Assembly (NCBI RefSeq): GCF_001570585.1
Contig: NZ_BBXF01000003.1
Location: forward strand, 903,353-967,352
Direction of reading: 5' to 3'
Length of the DNA: 64,000 bases
Source: Herbidospora daliensis
GTDB lineage: Bacteria > Actinomycetota > Actinomycetes > Streptosporangiales > Streptosporangiaceae
A model generated the notes under the pieces. That model was not told the origin of the DNA and did no database searches. It saw nothing but the letters and a program-made list of their open reading frames with translations. The translations under genes and the position numbers were made by a program. Shown in pieces: positions 1-9,318 of this stretch. Every line of letters begins with the position of its first letter. Positions within the stretch are counted from its first letter, which is position 1.

Positions 1-1638
1 ACCCGGCAGGAACTGCGCCGGACCATCACCGGGCCCGCCGCGGCGGCGAGGCTGCACGTGGAGGAAGGGCTGGCGCAGCAGATCGTCGAGGACCTCGTCA
101 GTCACGTACGCGGATCGTCGGGTCCGGACCTGGCGGGGGCCCTGCCGCTGCTCTCCGTCGCGATGGCGCGCACATGGGCCAACCGGGAAGGCGACCGGTT
201 GACCCACGCCGCCTACGATCGGGCCGGCGGGGTCGCGTCCGCCGTCACCGACGCGGCCGAGGCCACGTACGCCGATCTGGATTCCGGGCAACGGCGGATC
301 GCCCGGCGGATCTTCCTGGCGCTCACCGTCACCGGCGCCGACGGGCAGACCACCCGGCGTCGCGCGTTCCCGGACGAACTGACGTCGGCCTGCGCACCGG
401 AACGGCCCCACGCGGTGTGGCAGGTCGTGGAGGCGTTCACGTCGGCGCGGCTGATGGTCGTCGCGCGGGTCGACGATCAGGGAGGCGACGCCGGAAGTGT
501 CGTCGAACTCGCACACGACGTCCTGGTGACGACGTGGCCACGCCTCCACGAGTGGCTGAAAGAGGACCTCGACGACCGAGTCCTGCACGGAACGATCCTG
601 CGCGACGCCGCCACCTGGCGCGAGTCCGCCGACGACGCCGCATTCCTCTACCGGGGTGGACGCCTGGAGACGGCCCGTTTCGCGGCCGAGCGCTGGCGTG
701 CCGACCCCGTCCGATATCCGGCCCTGACCGCGCTCGCCGGCGAGTTCCTCCGGGCCGGCGCCCGGGCCGCCACCCGCTCCCAGCGTCGTTGGCGCACCCT
801 GTCGATGTTCCTGGCCGCGTTCCTCGTCATCGCGATCACGGCGGGTGTGATCGCTCTGCGCTTCGGTCTCGACGCGCAGACGCGCAACGCCGAGGTGCTT
901 TCCCGGCAGATGGTGACCTACGGCCGGGCGTTCTCCGATGATCCTGCCACCTCGGCCCGTCTCCTCGCCGCGGCCTGGTCCACCGCGCCGACCGAGGAGG
1001 CGCGCGCCGCGATGGTGGCCATGGTCAGTTCGCCGCTACGGGGAATCGTGACCGATTCCGGGGACCTGACGGCGGTCAGTCCGGCCGGGACGATCACGGC
1101 CTCGGCCACGTCCGAACGAATACGGACCTGGAACCTCGCCACGCGTGCACCGGTTCACGACTTCCCGGTGTCCGAATGGCTGACCCCGCCCCACTCCCTG
1201 GCTCTGGACCCCGGCGGGAGATTCCTGGCCACGGGGGAGTTCGCGGACGTTCGCATCTGGGACCTGGCGGACCGTACACCCGTCGGCCGGTCACTGGGCA
1301 GCCATCTCGGCGACGTCACCACTGTGGCCTTCAGTCCTGACGGCGCCCGTCTGGTCTCCGTCTCTCGCGAGGGCATTCAGATCTGGGACATGGCGAGCCG
1401 CCGGAGAGTCGGTCCGATTCTGGGTGAGCCATCGGACTCGATCCAGTCTCTCGCCTACGACCCGGACGGCTCCCGTCTCGCCTCCGGCGAGTTCGGGAAG
1501 GTGCGGATCTGGGATCCGGAAACCGGCCGGCAGGTCGGTCCGACCATCACGGGGTTCGCGGGAGAGGTGCCGTCGCTGGTTTTCAGCCCTGACGGAAGGC
1601 GGCTTGCCTTCGTGATCTCCACGAAGATACACATCTAG
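1..1638 (+). CDS. nSTAND1-WD40 protein, N-terminal part, 5' truncated by window and ended by premature TAG
   Basis: The frame is open from the first base, so the true start lies outside the window. The first ~240 codons match the C-terminal half of an actinobacterial nSTAND1 NTPase (winged-helix region with the ELAHDVLVTTWPRLHEWL signature). A single hydrophobic helix follows (around 798-867), then a linker and WD40 blades with the recurring x-I-W-D core. Four blades are complete. In the fifth, the codon for the conserved Trp of 'IWD' reads TAG instead of TGG (1636-1638), and the same frame then continues through nine further blades. Family knowledge: such proteins are membrane-tethered signalling or conflict NTPases with a propeller sensor. 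I infer a recently inactivated gene; sequencing error or stop read-through are the alternatives. Confidence 0.85.
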   Translation, partial: TRQELRRTITGPAAAARLHVEEGLAQQIVEDLVSHVRGSSGPDLAGALPLLSVAMARTWANREGDRLTHAAYDRAGGVASAVTDAAEATYADLDSGQRRIARRIFLALTVTGADGQTTRRRAFPDELTSACAPERPHAVWQVVEAFTSARLMVVARVDDQGGDAGSVVELAHDVLVTTWPRLHEWLKEDLDDRVLHGTILRDAATWRESADDAAFLYRGGRLETARFAAERWRADPVRYPALTALAGEFLRAGARAATRSQRRWRTLSMFLAAFLVIAITAGVIALRFGLDAQTRNAEVLSRQMVTYGRAFSDDPATSARLLAAAWSTAPTEEARAAMVAMVSSPLRGIVTDSGDLTAVSPAGTITASATSERIRTWNLATRAPVHDFPVSEWLTPPHSLALDPGGRFLATGEFADVRIWDLADRTPVGRSLGSHLGDVTTVAFSPDGARLVSVSREGIQIWDMASRRRVGPILGEPSDSIQSLAYDPDGSRLASGEFGKVRIWDPETGRQVGPTITGFAGEVPSLVFSPDGRRLAFVISTKIHI

Positions 1639-1701
1639 GACACGGTCGCCGGTGAGGAGGTCGGTTCGCCGCTGACCGGTCACACCGGGACGGTCAACTC
1701 A

Positions 1702-2922
1702 ATGGTCTTCAGCGACGACGGCGCGCGTCTGATCTCCGGAGCCGACGACGGGATACGGATCTGGGACACGGCCACACATGAGCAGATCGGCACGATCGGT
1801 GACCCTGATCCCGATCGCGAGGTGGGCGTGGTGGCGTTCGCCGCGAACGGCGGGCTGGTCTCTGACGAAGGCGGAGCCGTCCTCATCTGGGACGCCACCA
1901 CGCACCAGCAGGTGGGCCGCAGCCTGACCGGGCACGAGGCGTGGGTGGAGTCGGTGACCTTCGACCACGGCGGCACCCGAATAGCCTCCGCGTCCGCGGA
2001 CAAGACCGTGCGCGTCTGGGACACCGCCACGCACCGGCAGATCGGAGCACCCATGTCCCACGACGGAGGGGTGACCGCGGTCGCGTTCAGCCCGGACGAC
2101 ACCCGCCTCGCGTCGGCCGCCGGGGACATGACGGTGCGGATTTGGGACCCCGATACCCGGCAACCGGCAGGCGTCGCTCTCCAGGGCCACGTCGACAGGG
2201 CGAATTCCGGGGGAACGGTCACCTCGGTCGCCTTCAGCCCTGACGGCGCCGGCCTGGTGTCCGCCGCAGATGACGCGACGCTGCGGATCTGGGACCTCTC
2301 GACGCGGAAACAGGTCGGCACACCCATCGTCGGCCGTACCCGCTGGATGAACTCGGTGGCCTACAGCCCCGATGGCGAACGTCTCGTGTCCGGTTCGAAC
2401 GACAGGTCCGTCCGGATCTGGGACACCGGCACACACGAGCAGATCGGCCGCACCATGGTCGGGCACACGGGCGCGGTGAACTCCGTGGACTTCAGTCCCG
2501 ACGGCGCCTACGTGGCGTCCGCATCCGACGACGGCACGGTACGGATCTGGGACGCGGCCACCCACAGCCAGGCCGGCACCCCCCTCACCGGCCACACCAC
2601 CAGGGTGACCTCGGTGAAGTTCAGTCCTGATGGCACGTACGCGGCGTCCGCCTCCACGGACGGCACCGTGCGGATGTGGGACACGGCCACGCACGAAGAG
2701 GTCGGCGTCCTGGTGACGGGCCCCGCCGACGACGTGGCCTTCTCTCCGGACGGAAGACGGCTCGTCACGGCGAACACTGACTCGACCATTCGGATCTGGG
2801 ACGTCGGAATCCCGGCCGACCTGCTCGGCGCGGTGTGCGCCATGGCGGGCCGCGGTTTCACCTCACGGGAATGGCGGCAGCACATCGCCGACGTCGACTA
2901 CCGGCCCACCTGCCTCCCGTGA
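1702..2922 (+). CDS. WD40 repeat protein, C-terminal part of the interrupted nSTAND1-WD40 gene
   Basis: This is the same reading frame as the upstream fragment, resuming directly after the TAG; the start given is the first in-frame ATG, and no convincing ribosome-binding site precedes it. It encodes nine WD40 blades, each ending in VRIWD-like motifs followed by T-A-T-H-E/Q-Q. With the five upstream this makes fourteen blades, the number expected for two seven-bladed propellers. It ends in a short tail with two cysteines. Blade-to-blade similarity is high, which suggests recent internal duplication. If translated alone it would be a propeller without its NTPase. I read it as the orphaned half of one gene. 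Confidence 0.8.
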   Translation: MVFSDDGARLISGADDGIRIWDTATHEQIGTIGDPDPDREVGVVAFAANGGLVSDEGGAVLIWDATTHQQVGRSLTGHEAWVESVTFDHGGTRIASASADKTVRVWDTATHRQIGAPMSHDGGVTAVAFSPDDTRLASAAGDMTVRIWDPDTRQPAGVALQGHVDRANSGGTVTSVAFSPDGAGLVSAADDATLRIWDLSTRKQVGTPIVGRTRWMNSVAYSPDGERLVSGSNDRSVRIWDTGTHEQIGRTMVGHTGAVNSVDFSPDGAYVASASDDGTVRIWDAATHSQAGTPLTGHTTRVTSVKFSPDGTYAASASTDGTVRMWDTATHEEVGVLVTGPADDVAFSPDGRRLVTANTDSTIRIWDVGIPADLLGAVCAMAGRGFTSREWRQHIADVDYRPTCLP

Positions 2923-2926
2923 CGAC

Positions 2927-2957
2927 GGAGGCCGGGTCCCGCGCGGGCCCGGCCTCC
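2927..2957. terminator. Intrinsic-type hairpin between convergent genes
   Basis: Perfect 10-bp arms GGAGGCCGGG / CCCGGCCTCC with an 11-base loop that can itself pair. It lies 4 bases after the WD40 stop codon and 21 bases before the stop of the converging lipoprotein gene, so it can serve both strands. There is no T-tract, as is usual in GC-rich actinomycetes. Confidence 0.7.
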
Positions 2958-2978
2958 GGTCATCTCAATGCGGCACCG

Positions 2979-4058
2979 CTAGTCGGCGGCCGGCTCGACC
3001 TTCGTCGCCGGGTCGCCGTCGATCGCCTGGGCCAGTTGCGGCACCAGGCGGTCGAGCACGTACGGCAGGGACAGCACCGTCACGAACGAGAACGCCACGC
3101 CGTAGTTGGTGCTCTCGCCGACGAAGACCTCGCGGCCCTCGGCGACGACCTTCATGTCCTTGTAGACCGCGTCCTTGTGCAGCGTGTCGGAGTCCTTCTT
3201 CACGTCCGGGACCGTCCAGATGATGAGGTCCTGGTCGAGCAGGTCGCTGCGCTCCTTGGAGATGCTGGCGCCGAACTGGTCGCCGATCACCGAGTCGAGG
3301 TCGGCGGGCAGGCCGAAGCCGAGGGAGACGAGGTTGCGGGAGCGGGTGTCCTGGCTGCCGTACACGAAGAAGCCCTCATAGGGCGTGGCCACGACGGCCT
3401 TCTTGCCGGCGAACTCGGGGTGCTCGGCGGCCATCGACTTGAACTTGCCCTCGACCTCGTCGACCAGCGCCTTGGCCTCGGTCTCCTTGCCGAGCGCCTT
3501 GCCGGTGATGAGGGTCTGCTCCTGCCACGGGATGCCGTAGTCGTTGTAGGCCGCGGGCTGCGCGACGACGGGGGCGAACTTCGACAGGGTCTCGTAGTGC
3601 TCCTTGGTGAGACCGGCGTACAGGGCCAGGATCAGGTCGGGCTTGAGGGCGGCGATCTTCTCGACCTGCGGGCCGGTGCCCGGGTCCTCCAGCAGGGTCG
3701 GGACGGGCGCGCCGTTCAGCTTCGGCGTGGCCCACGGGCCGACCGCGCCGGGGAAGCCGCCGAACCAGTTGGTGGTGCCGACCGGGACGACGCCGAGCGC
3801 GATGGCGGCGTCCTGGTCGGTGAGGCCGACGGTGAAGATGCGCTGCGGCGCGGCCGGGACGGTCGTGGAGCCGAACTTGTGCTCGATCGTCACCGGGAAG
3901 GCGGCCGCGGGGGCCGACGTCCCGGCCGGAGGGGCGGCCGGGGCCGACGCCGCGGGGGTTGCCGTCTCCGACGACGACCCGCAGGCGGCGACGGTGCCGA
4001 GCAGGAGGGAGGAGGCGAGCACCGCGGCGAACCGGATGCCTCTCGTAATGCCGAGCAT
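2979..4058 (-). CDS. Iron-siderophore ABC transporter substrate-binding lipoprotein
   Basis: A 359-residue protein with a signal peptide ending in the lipobox L-G-T-V-A-A-C, so it should be lipid-anchored outside the membrane. A low-complexity Ala/Pro/Thr linker follows, then a FepB/FecB-type Fe3+-siderophore binding fold (opening with a strand ending VPAAPQRIFTVG, and the characteristic 'KIAALKPDLILALYAGL' helix). It would capture ferric siderophore for import. It is the last gene of a three-gene operon, starting 9 bases after the second ABC half-transporter, and should share the upstream iron box. The ligand cannot be told from sequence. Confidence 0.9.
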   Translation of the reverse strand: MLGITRGIRFAAVLASSLLLGTVAACGSSSETATPAASAPAAPPAGTSAPAAAFPVTIEHKFGSTTVPAAPQRIFTVGLTDQDAAIALGVVPVGTTNWFGGFPGAVGPWATPKLNGAPVPTLLEDPGTGPQVEKIAALKPDLILALYAGLTKEHYETLSKFAPVVAQPAAYNDYGIPWQEQTLITGKALGKETEAKALVDEVEGKFKSMAAEHPEFAGKKAVVATPYEGFFVYGSQDTRSRNLVSLGFGLPADLDSVIGDQFGASISKERSDLLDQDLIIWTVPDVKKDSDTLHKDAVYKDMKVVAEGREVFVGESTNYGVAFSFVTVLSLPYVLDRLVPQLAQAIDGDPATKVEPAAD

Positions 4059-4067
4059 CGAATTTCC

Positions 4068-5792
4068 TTATTCGAGGGGGTTTTCACTGGTGGGGCGGAC
4101 GCCGGACCACGCCTCCCAGAGGGAGGCGTACCGGCCGCCGGAGGAGCGCAGCCCGTCGTGCGGGCCGCTCTCCACGATGCGGCCGCCGTCCATGACGACG
4201 ACGCGGTCGGTCGCCGCCGCCTGGGTGAGGCGGTGGGCGACGATGAGGGCCGTGCGGCCCTCGACGGTGGTCTCGATGGCCTTCTCCAGCACCCGCGCCC
4301 CGGCGCTGCCCGCCTCGGCGGTCGCCTCGTCGAGCACGGCCACGGGCGGGTCGGCCAGGATCAGCCGGGCCAGCGCGAGCTGCTGGATCTGGGTCGCGGT
4401 GAGGCGGTGGCCGCCCTCGCCGACGACCGTGGCCAGCCCTTCGGGCAGGGTCTCGGCCCAGGTGAGCGCGTCGACCCTGGTCAGCGCCTCGCGCAGGTCG
4501 GCGTCGGTGGCGTCGGGGCGGGCCAGCCGCAGGTCGTCGGCGAGCGGGCCGGCGAACACGTGCACGTCCTGGGTGACCATGCCGACCTCGCCGGGGACGG
4601 CGATCGTCCCGGCCGACGGGCGGTGGATGCCGGCGATCAGCTTCGCCAGGGTGGTCTTCCCGGCGCCACTCGCGCCGACCAGGGCGACCCGTTCGCCCCG
4701 GTCGATCGTCAGGTCGACGTCGTGGAGCACGGGACGGCCCTCGTCGTAGCTGTGGCCGAGCCCGGAGACCTCGATCCGCGCCGACGACGGGCGGTCGAGG
4801 GCGGCCGGCTCCGGCAGGTCGATGACGCCGACCAGGCGGGCCAGCGCCGCGCCCGCCGACTGGGCGTCGTCGATCAGCACCAGGGCGGTGTTCACCGGGG
4901 CGAACAGGGAGTGGAAGTAGAGGGCGGCGGCGGTGGCCGTGCCGATCGAGGCTGCGCCCGAACGCACCATGAAGAACCCGGCGACCAGCACGGCGGCCAG
5001 GCCCGCGTACTCGGCGACGTGCAGGCGGCTGTAGAAGCGCAGCACCAGGTTGACGCCGCGCATGGTCAGGTCGACGGCCGTGTTCGAGCGTTCGGCGACC
5101 CGGGCCGTGTGGTCGGCCTCCAGCCGGAACGCCCGCACGGTCTTCGCGCCGCCGATGGTGTCGAGGAGCTGCTGCTGCTGGGCGCCCCCGGCCACCCGCT
5201 GGCGGGCGTAGAGGGGGCCGGCGTGGCGGACGTACCAGCGCGCGGTGTGCCACTGGACCGGCACCGAGATGAGCGCGGCCAGCAGGAACCGCCAGTCGAG
5301 GATGGCCAGCGCGCCCAGGGTGAGCACGATCGCCAGCCCCGAGCGGGCCATCTCGGGCAGCGCGACCCTGACGGCCTCGGCGATCAGCGAGACGTCGCCG
5401 GTCACCCGGGCGGTCAGGTCGCCCGACCCGGCCCGTTCCACCTGTTCGAGCGGCAGCCGCATCGCCCGGTCGACGAACCTTTCGCGCAGCCGGGCCAGCA
5501 CGGTCTCGCCGAGCCGCGACACCAGCGCGAGCCCGGCGGTCATCGCGCCGCCCTGCGTGACGGCGACCGCGACCAGCGCCAGCACCGGCGCGGTGATCGC
5601 GGCGGCCGACTCCCCGGCGTCGACCAGGTCGACGATGGAGCCGAGCAGCGGCTGGGTCAGCAGGCCGATCGAGGTGGCCACGACCATCACGGCGAACCCG
5701 CCGAGGGCCAGCGCGCGATGGGGGCGGATCAGGTCGAGCAGCACCGCGCGGGTGCGCGCCGCCGTGGCGACGGGGAGCAGTTCGCGGCTCAC
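4068..5792 (-). CDS. ABC half-transporter (permease-ATPase), catalytic-Walker half of a heterodimer
   Basis: A 574-residue protein with an N-terminal six-helix type IV (exporter-fold) membrane domain and a C-terminal nucleotide-binding domain. Walker A is canonical (GASGAGKTT, about residues 372-380), Walker B keeps the catalytic Glu (VAVLDEAT) and the switch His is present (IVAHRL). The signature loop, however, is not LSGGQ but L-T-A-T-Q. Its start overlaps the stop of the preceding half-transporter by 4 bases, so the two are translationally coupled and probably pair. By analogy with IrtAB, exporter-fold pairs next to a siderophore-binding protein can import ferric siderophores; export is the alternative. 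Confidence 0.88.
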   Translation of the reverse strand: MSRELLPVATAARTRAVLLDLIRPHRALALGGFAVMVVATSIGLLTQPLLGSIVDLVDAGESAAAITAPVLALVAVAVTQGGAMTAGLALVSRLGETVLARLRERFVDRAMRLPLEQVERAGSGDLTARVTGDVSLIAEAVRVALPEMARSGLAIVLTLGALAILDWRFLLAALISVPVQWHTARWYVRHAGPLYARQRVAGGAQQQQLLDTIGGAKTVRAFRLEADHTARVAERSNTAVDLTMRGVNLVLRFYSRLHVAEYAGLAAVLVAGFFMVRSGAASIGTATAAALYFHSLFAPVNTALVLIDDAQSAGAALARLVGVIDLPEPAALDRPSSARIEVSGLGHSYDEGRPVLHDVDLTIDRGERVALVGASGAGKTTLAKLIAGIHRPSAGTIAVPGEVGMVTQDVHVFAGPLADDLRLARPDATDADLREALTRVDALTWAETLPEGLATVVGEGGHRLTATQIQQLALARLILADPPVAVLDEATAEAGSAGARVLEKAIETTVEGRTALIVAHRLTQAAATDRVVVMDGGRIVESGPHDGLRSSGGRYASLWEAWSGVRPTSENPLE

Positions 5793-7444
5793 GCGAGCAC
5801 CGCCGTCCGGTAGGTCGCGTTGCGGGTCACCAGGTCGGCGTGCGGGGCGGCGTCGGTGATCCGGCCGCCGTCGAGCAGCACGACCCGGTCGGCCACCGCG
5901 AGCAGGGCGGGGGAGGTGGTCACCAGGATCGTGGTGCGGTCGCGCCGCACGTCGCGCAACCGGGAGGCGATGCGCGCCTCGGTCACCGCGTCGACCGCGG
6001 TGGTGGGGTCGTGGACGACCAGGACCGCGCGGTCGGCCGCCAGCGCCCTGGCCAGGGCGACCCGCTGCCGCTGTCCGCCCGAGAGCGACTGGCCGCGTTC
6101 GCTGACGTGCCCGTCGACGCCGCCGGGCAGCTCGTCGGCCACCTCGTCGGCGCCCGCCGCGGCCATCGCCTCGGGATGCGCGCCGCCGACGTTCTCGCGC
6201 AGGGTGCCCTCGAACAGGTCGGCGTCGTGGTCGGCGACCAGGACCACCGCGCGCAGCGCGGCCGGGTCGAGGTCGGCCAGCGCCACCCCGTCGAGCTCCA
6301 CGGTCCCGGACGCGGGGTCGGCGGTCCGGCCCAGGCAGCTCAGCAGGCTGACCGCGTCGGCCGGGTCGACGGCCGCGACTCCGAGCACCTCGCCGGGGGC
6401 CACCTCCAGGTCGACGCCCTTCAGGGTGTCGTGGGAGACGGCGGACAGGCGGAGCGAACCGCGTACCGGAAGACTCGGTTGTTCGGTGCCGGCGGCGACG
6501 GAGTGGGGGGCGGCGAGCACCTCCGCGATCCGGGCCGCCGAGGCCCGGCCCATCGCGAACTGGGCGTTCACCCAGGCGAAGACCTCCAGCGGGCCGATCA
6601 GGAACAGGGCGAGGCCGACGGCCGAGACGAGCTCGCCAAGCGTGATCTCACCCGAGGCGGCCAGCCGGCCGCCGACCAGCGCCACGACGGCGATGAAGAC
6701 GCCGGTGAGCGCGACGACCAGGCCCGTTTGCAGGGCCTCGGCGCGGGCCGCGCGCAGCGTCGCGGCGAGGGAGTCGCCGCTGGTCACCCGGTAGCGGGCG
6801 ACGGCGGCCGTCTCGGCGCCGATGCCCTTCAGCACCCGCAGCCCCTTGATCAGGTCGGCCGCGACGCCGGACGCGTGCGCGGCGCGATCCTGCTGGTCTT
6901 CGCTGGCCTTCTCCAGCGGCTTGCTCAGCAGGTGGCCGAGGAACAGCAGCAGGGGGGTGCCGGCCAGCACCACCAGGCCGAGCGGCACCGAGATGTTCAG
7001 CAGCACGACCGCCGCGACCACGATGCCCGTCAGCGCCGACACGGCCAGCATCACCGACATGTTGACCGCGCCGACACGCTTGGCGTCCTCGGTCGCGGTG
7101 TTGGTCAGCGCGCCGGGCAGCCGCCCCTCCTCCGCGCCGCCGCGGGCGTCGAGCACCCGCTCGACGAGCTCCATCCGCAGCGCGTGACCGGCGCGTTCGG
7201 CGGCGCGTTCACCGGCGCGGGCGCCGAAGCGGTAGGAGAACGACAGGGCGACGTACACGACGGCCAGCACGACGAGCCACCGGGCCAGCGCGGGCAGGTC
7301 GCCCCCGGCCACCCCCTGGTCGATCACCACGCCGATCAGCACCGGCACCATGACCTCACCGGCCTGGTGGGCGGCGCCCAGCACGGCGCCCACGACGACG
7401 TCGCGGCGCTGCCCCGAGATCGCCCGCCACAGGACAGCCCTCAC
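5789..7444 (-). CDS. ABC half-transporter (permease-ATPase), signature-motif half of a heterodimer
   Basis: A 551-residue protein starting at GTG with a GGAGG ribosome-binding site a few bases upstream. It has an N-terminal exporter-fold membrane domain and a C-terminal ATPase domain that is degenerate in a complementary way to its partner. The Walker A region reads AAVDPADAV with no GKST, Walker B ends in HDPTT with no catalytic Glu, and the switch His is replaced by Thr (VTTSPAL). The signature SLSGGQRQR is perfect. The heterodimer should therefore hold exactly one competent ATP site, made from the partner's Walker A and this protein's LSGGQ. It is the first gene of the iron-box operon. Confidence 0.88.
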   Translation of the reverse strand: MRAVLWRAISGQRRDVVVGAVLGAAHQAGEVMVPVLIGVVIDQGVAGGDLPALARWLVVLAVVYVALSFSYRFGARAGERAAERAGHALRMELVERVLDARGGAEEGRLPGALTNTATEDAKRVGAVNMSVMLAVSALTGIVVAAVVLLNISVPLGLVVLAGTPLLLFLGHLLSKPLEKASEDQQDRAAHASGVAADLIKGLRVLKGIGAETAAVARYRVTSGDSLAATLRAARAEALQTGLVVALTGVFIAVVALVGGRLAASGEITLGELVSAVGLALFLIGPLEVFAWVNAQFAMGRASAARIAEVLAAPHSVAAGTEQPSLPVRGSLRLSAVSHDTLKGVDLEVAPGEVLGVAAVDPADAVSLLSCLGRTADPASGTVELDGVALADLDPAALRAVVLVADHDADLFEGTLRENVGGAHPEAMAAAGADEVADELPGGVDGHVSERGQSLSGGQRQRVALARALAADRAVLVVHDPTTAVDAVTEARIASRLRDVRRDRTTILVTTSPALLAVADRVVLLDGGRITDAAPHADLVTRNATYRTAVLA

Positions 7445-7474
7445 CCGTCACCCTCCGCCTCGCCCCAGTAAAAC

Positions 7475-7493
7475 TTAGGTAAGGCTACACTAA
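7475..7493 (-). promoter_or_regulatory. Iron box (DmdR1/IdeR-type operator)
   Basis: TTAGGTAAGGCTACACTAA matches the 19-bp actinobacterial iron-box consensus TTAGGTTAGGCTAACCTAA at 16 of 19 positions. It sits 31-49 bases upstream of the first ABC gene. The expected behaviour is repression by an Fe2+-loaded DtxR-family regulator when iron is plentiful. Confidence 0.85.
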
Positions 7494-7512
7494 CCCGGTG
7501 GCGCGGGCCAGT

Positions 7513-9243
7513 TCAGAAGTTCGAGATCACCGATGTGAACACCCGCTGGATGTGCGCCGCGTCGCCCGATTCGTAGGCGACGCCGTCGGTCGCCTCGGCC
7601 ATCCGCGTCAGCACCTCCTGGTCGGCCGCGCCCCCGTAGCCGATGGTGAACAGCCGGACCGGTTCGTCGGACTTCGTCTCCTTGATGCGGGTGATCAGGT
7701 TGTCGAGGGTCAGGCCGTCGTCCTCGTTCGCGCCGTCGGTCAGCAGCACCACCGCGTTGATCGACCCCGGTTCGGCCTCGGCCGTCATCGCGCCGAGCGC
7801 GGCCGCCGCGGTGTCGTAGAGGCCGGTGCCGCCGCCCGGCGTGAGCCCGTCGATCAGGCCGCGCAGCTTCTCCCGGTTCTCCTTCATCGGCTCGGTCGTC
7901 ATCAGCTCCAGGTGGTCCCTCTCCCCGTCGAGGTGGGTGGAGAAGATCCACAGGCCGACGCGGTCGGCGTCGGTGAACTGCCCGAGCGACGAGACCGCCG
8001 CCCGTTTGGCCAGCGTCAGCGCGCTCTCGCCGAAGAACTCCACCGAGCTCTCCATCGAGCCCGACACGTCGAGCACCAGCAGCACGTTCGCCGGTTTCCG
8101 CAACTCGCGCCACGAGGTCAGGACCGCGTCGAGCACCCGCGCCGACGGCGGCCGCAGCAGACCCGGGAGCGGCGCGGCGTCCTTCTGCAGCGGCCCCGTG
8201 GCGCCGTCGTGGGCGCGGTAGCCGTACAGGAGGAACCGCTCCTGCACCCGCGGGCTGTGCAGATGCTTCAGGAAGGCGGCCGCGACCGCCCGCTTCGGCG
8301 CGTCCATCCAGGCCAGTTCGATGTACGGATGGTCGGAGACCGTCGTCCCCTCTTCAGGATTGATCGCGACCAGCGGCACCTTCGGCGGCAGATGGTCGCC
8401 CAGCGTCGCCGGGTCGCCCGACGGATTGCCCCGGTTGTAGTCGGTGACGAACTTCTCCTCCAGCGTCACCGCGGAGATGTAGCCCAAGGCCGAGCCCCTG
8501 TCGTCGGCCTTCTGCATGTTCTCCAGGAACGCGATCGCGGTCTCGCCGTAGTGCACGATCGAGCGCTCGATGGCCCGCACGAACTCCCGGTTCTCCTTCT
8601 TCTGTACGTCGCCCGTCGTGAGATCCCCGGTGGTCCCGGTGGCGGCGAAGAAGGCGGCCACGGTCGCGTTCAGCCCCGAGGTGGAGAAGTTCGGATTGGT
8701 CTTGCCGAGCCGGAACGGACCCCATTCGGGATGCCCGTGCGCTCCCCACCCCCGGGGATCACGGGCCAGCGCGGCCAGATCACGCCACCCGATCGGCTTC
8801 TCGGGCCACCCCAGCGCCTCGGCCATCGGACGCGGCATCGCGATCGTCAGCGGCGAGGTGACGATCGGCACGGGTGGCGCCGTGGCAGCGACGCCACCCG
8901 TGTCCTTCGCGCCGTGCTCCAAGAGAGTGAGCCACACCGACGCGGTCGGCGCCCACACGTCGGGCCGCGGACCGTCGAGGTCGGCGTCCCATCCGCGCGC
9001 GAGCGCCTCCATCCCGGTTCCTGAGTTGACCTCGTCGACCACGACCCGGCCACAGTCGCGGGTGCCGAAACCGGCGGCGGCCTCCCGCAGAAGCTCGACC
9101 TTGTCCTGCGACGCGGCGACGCGAATCTCGGTGAGCCCGTTGGGGCAGCCGGGCGCGCCTTCCGGCCGATTGACCCACCACAACCCCGCCACCAGCGCCG
9201 CCGACACCACAACGGCCACCCCGAACGCCGCCGGCTTTCTCAT
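7513..9243 (-). CDS. Extracellular solute-binding protein fused to a VWA domain
   Basis: A 576-residue protein with one N-terminal hydrophobic helix (about residues 7-24), so it is membrane-anchored with an external body. Residues about 40-370 form a periplasmic-binding-protein-like fold. The rest is a von Willebrand factor A domain with an intact MIDAS (D-V-S-G-S-M, then the T-G-L-Y-D and L-T-D-G-A metal-site motifs). Such substrate-binding/VWA fusions are widespread in actinobacteria and their role is unknown. It ends just beyond the iron box on the same strand and is probably transcribed separately from the siderophore operon. Confidence 0.88.
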   Translation of the reverse strand: MRKPAAFGVAVVVSAALVAGLWWVNRPEGAPGCPNGLTEIRVAASQDKVELLREAAAGFGTRDCGRVVVDEVNSGTGMEALARGWDADLDGPRPDVWAPTASVWLTLLEHGAKDTGGVAATAPPVPIVTSPLTIAMPRPMAEALGWPEKPIGWRDLAALARDPRGWGAHGHPEWGPFRLGKTNPNFSTSGLNATVAAFFAATGTTGDLTTGDVQKKENREFVRAIERSIVHYGETAIAFLENMQKADDRGSALGYISAVTLEEKFVTDYNRGNPSGDPATLGDHLPPKVPLVAINPEEGTTVSDHPYIELAWMDAPKRAVAAAFLKHLHSPRVQERFLLYGYRAHDGATGPLQKDAAPLPGLLRPPSARVLDAVLTSWRELRKPANVLLVLDVSGSMESSVEFFGESALTLAKRAAVSSLGQFTDADRVGLWIFSTHLDGERDHLELMTTEPMKENREKLRGLIDGLTPGGGTGLYDTAAAALGAMTAEAEPGSINAVVLLTDGANEDDGLTLDNLITRIKETKSDEPVRLFTIGYGGAADQEVLTRMAEATDGVAYESGDAAHIQRVFTSVISNF

Positions 9244-9318
9244 GTCGGGCCCGCTTCGCCGAGCACGGGCGTGTGGCGCTTCGGGGGAGCGTGGGTTCGT
9301 GCCCGTATGGCGGACGCC

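Noticed and set aside
2835-5813. 992-codon ORF on the + strand across the lipoprotein and ABC genes
   Set aside because: It is antisense to two genes with clear family motifs; composition is Arg/Gly/Asp/Val-rich shadow sequence without domains.
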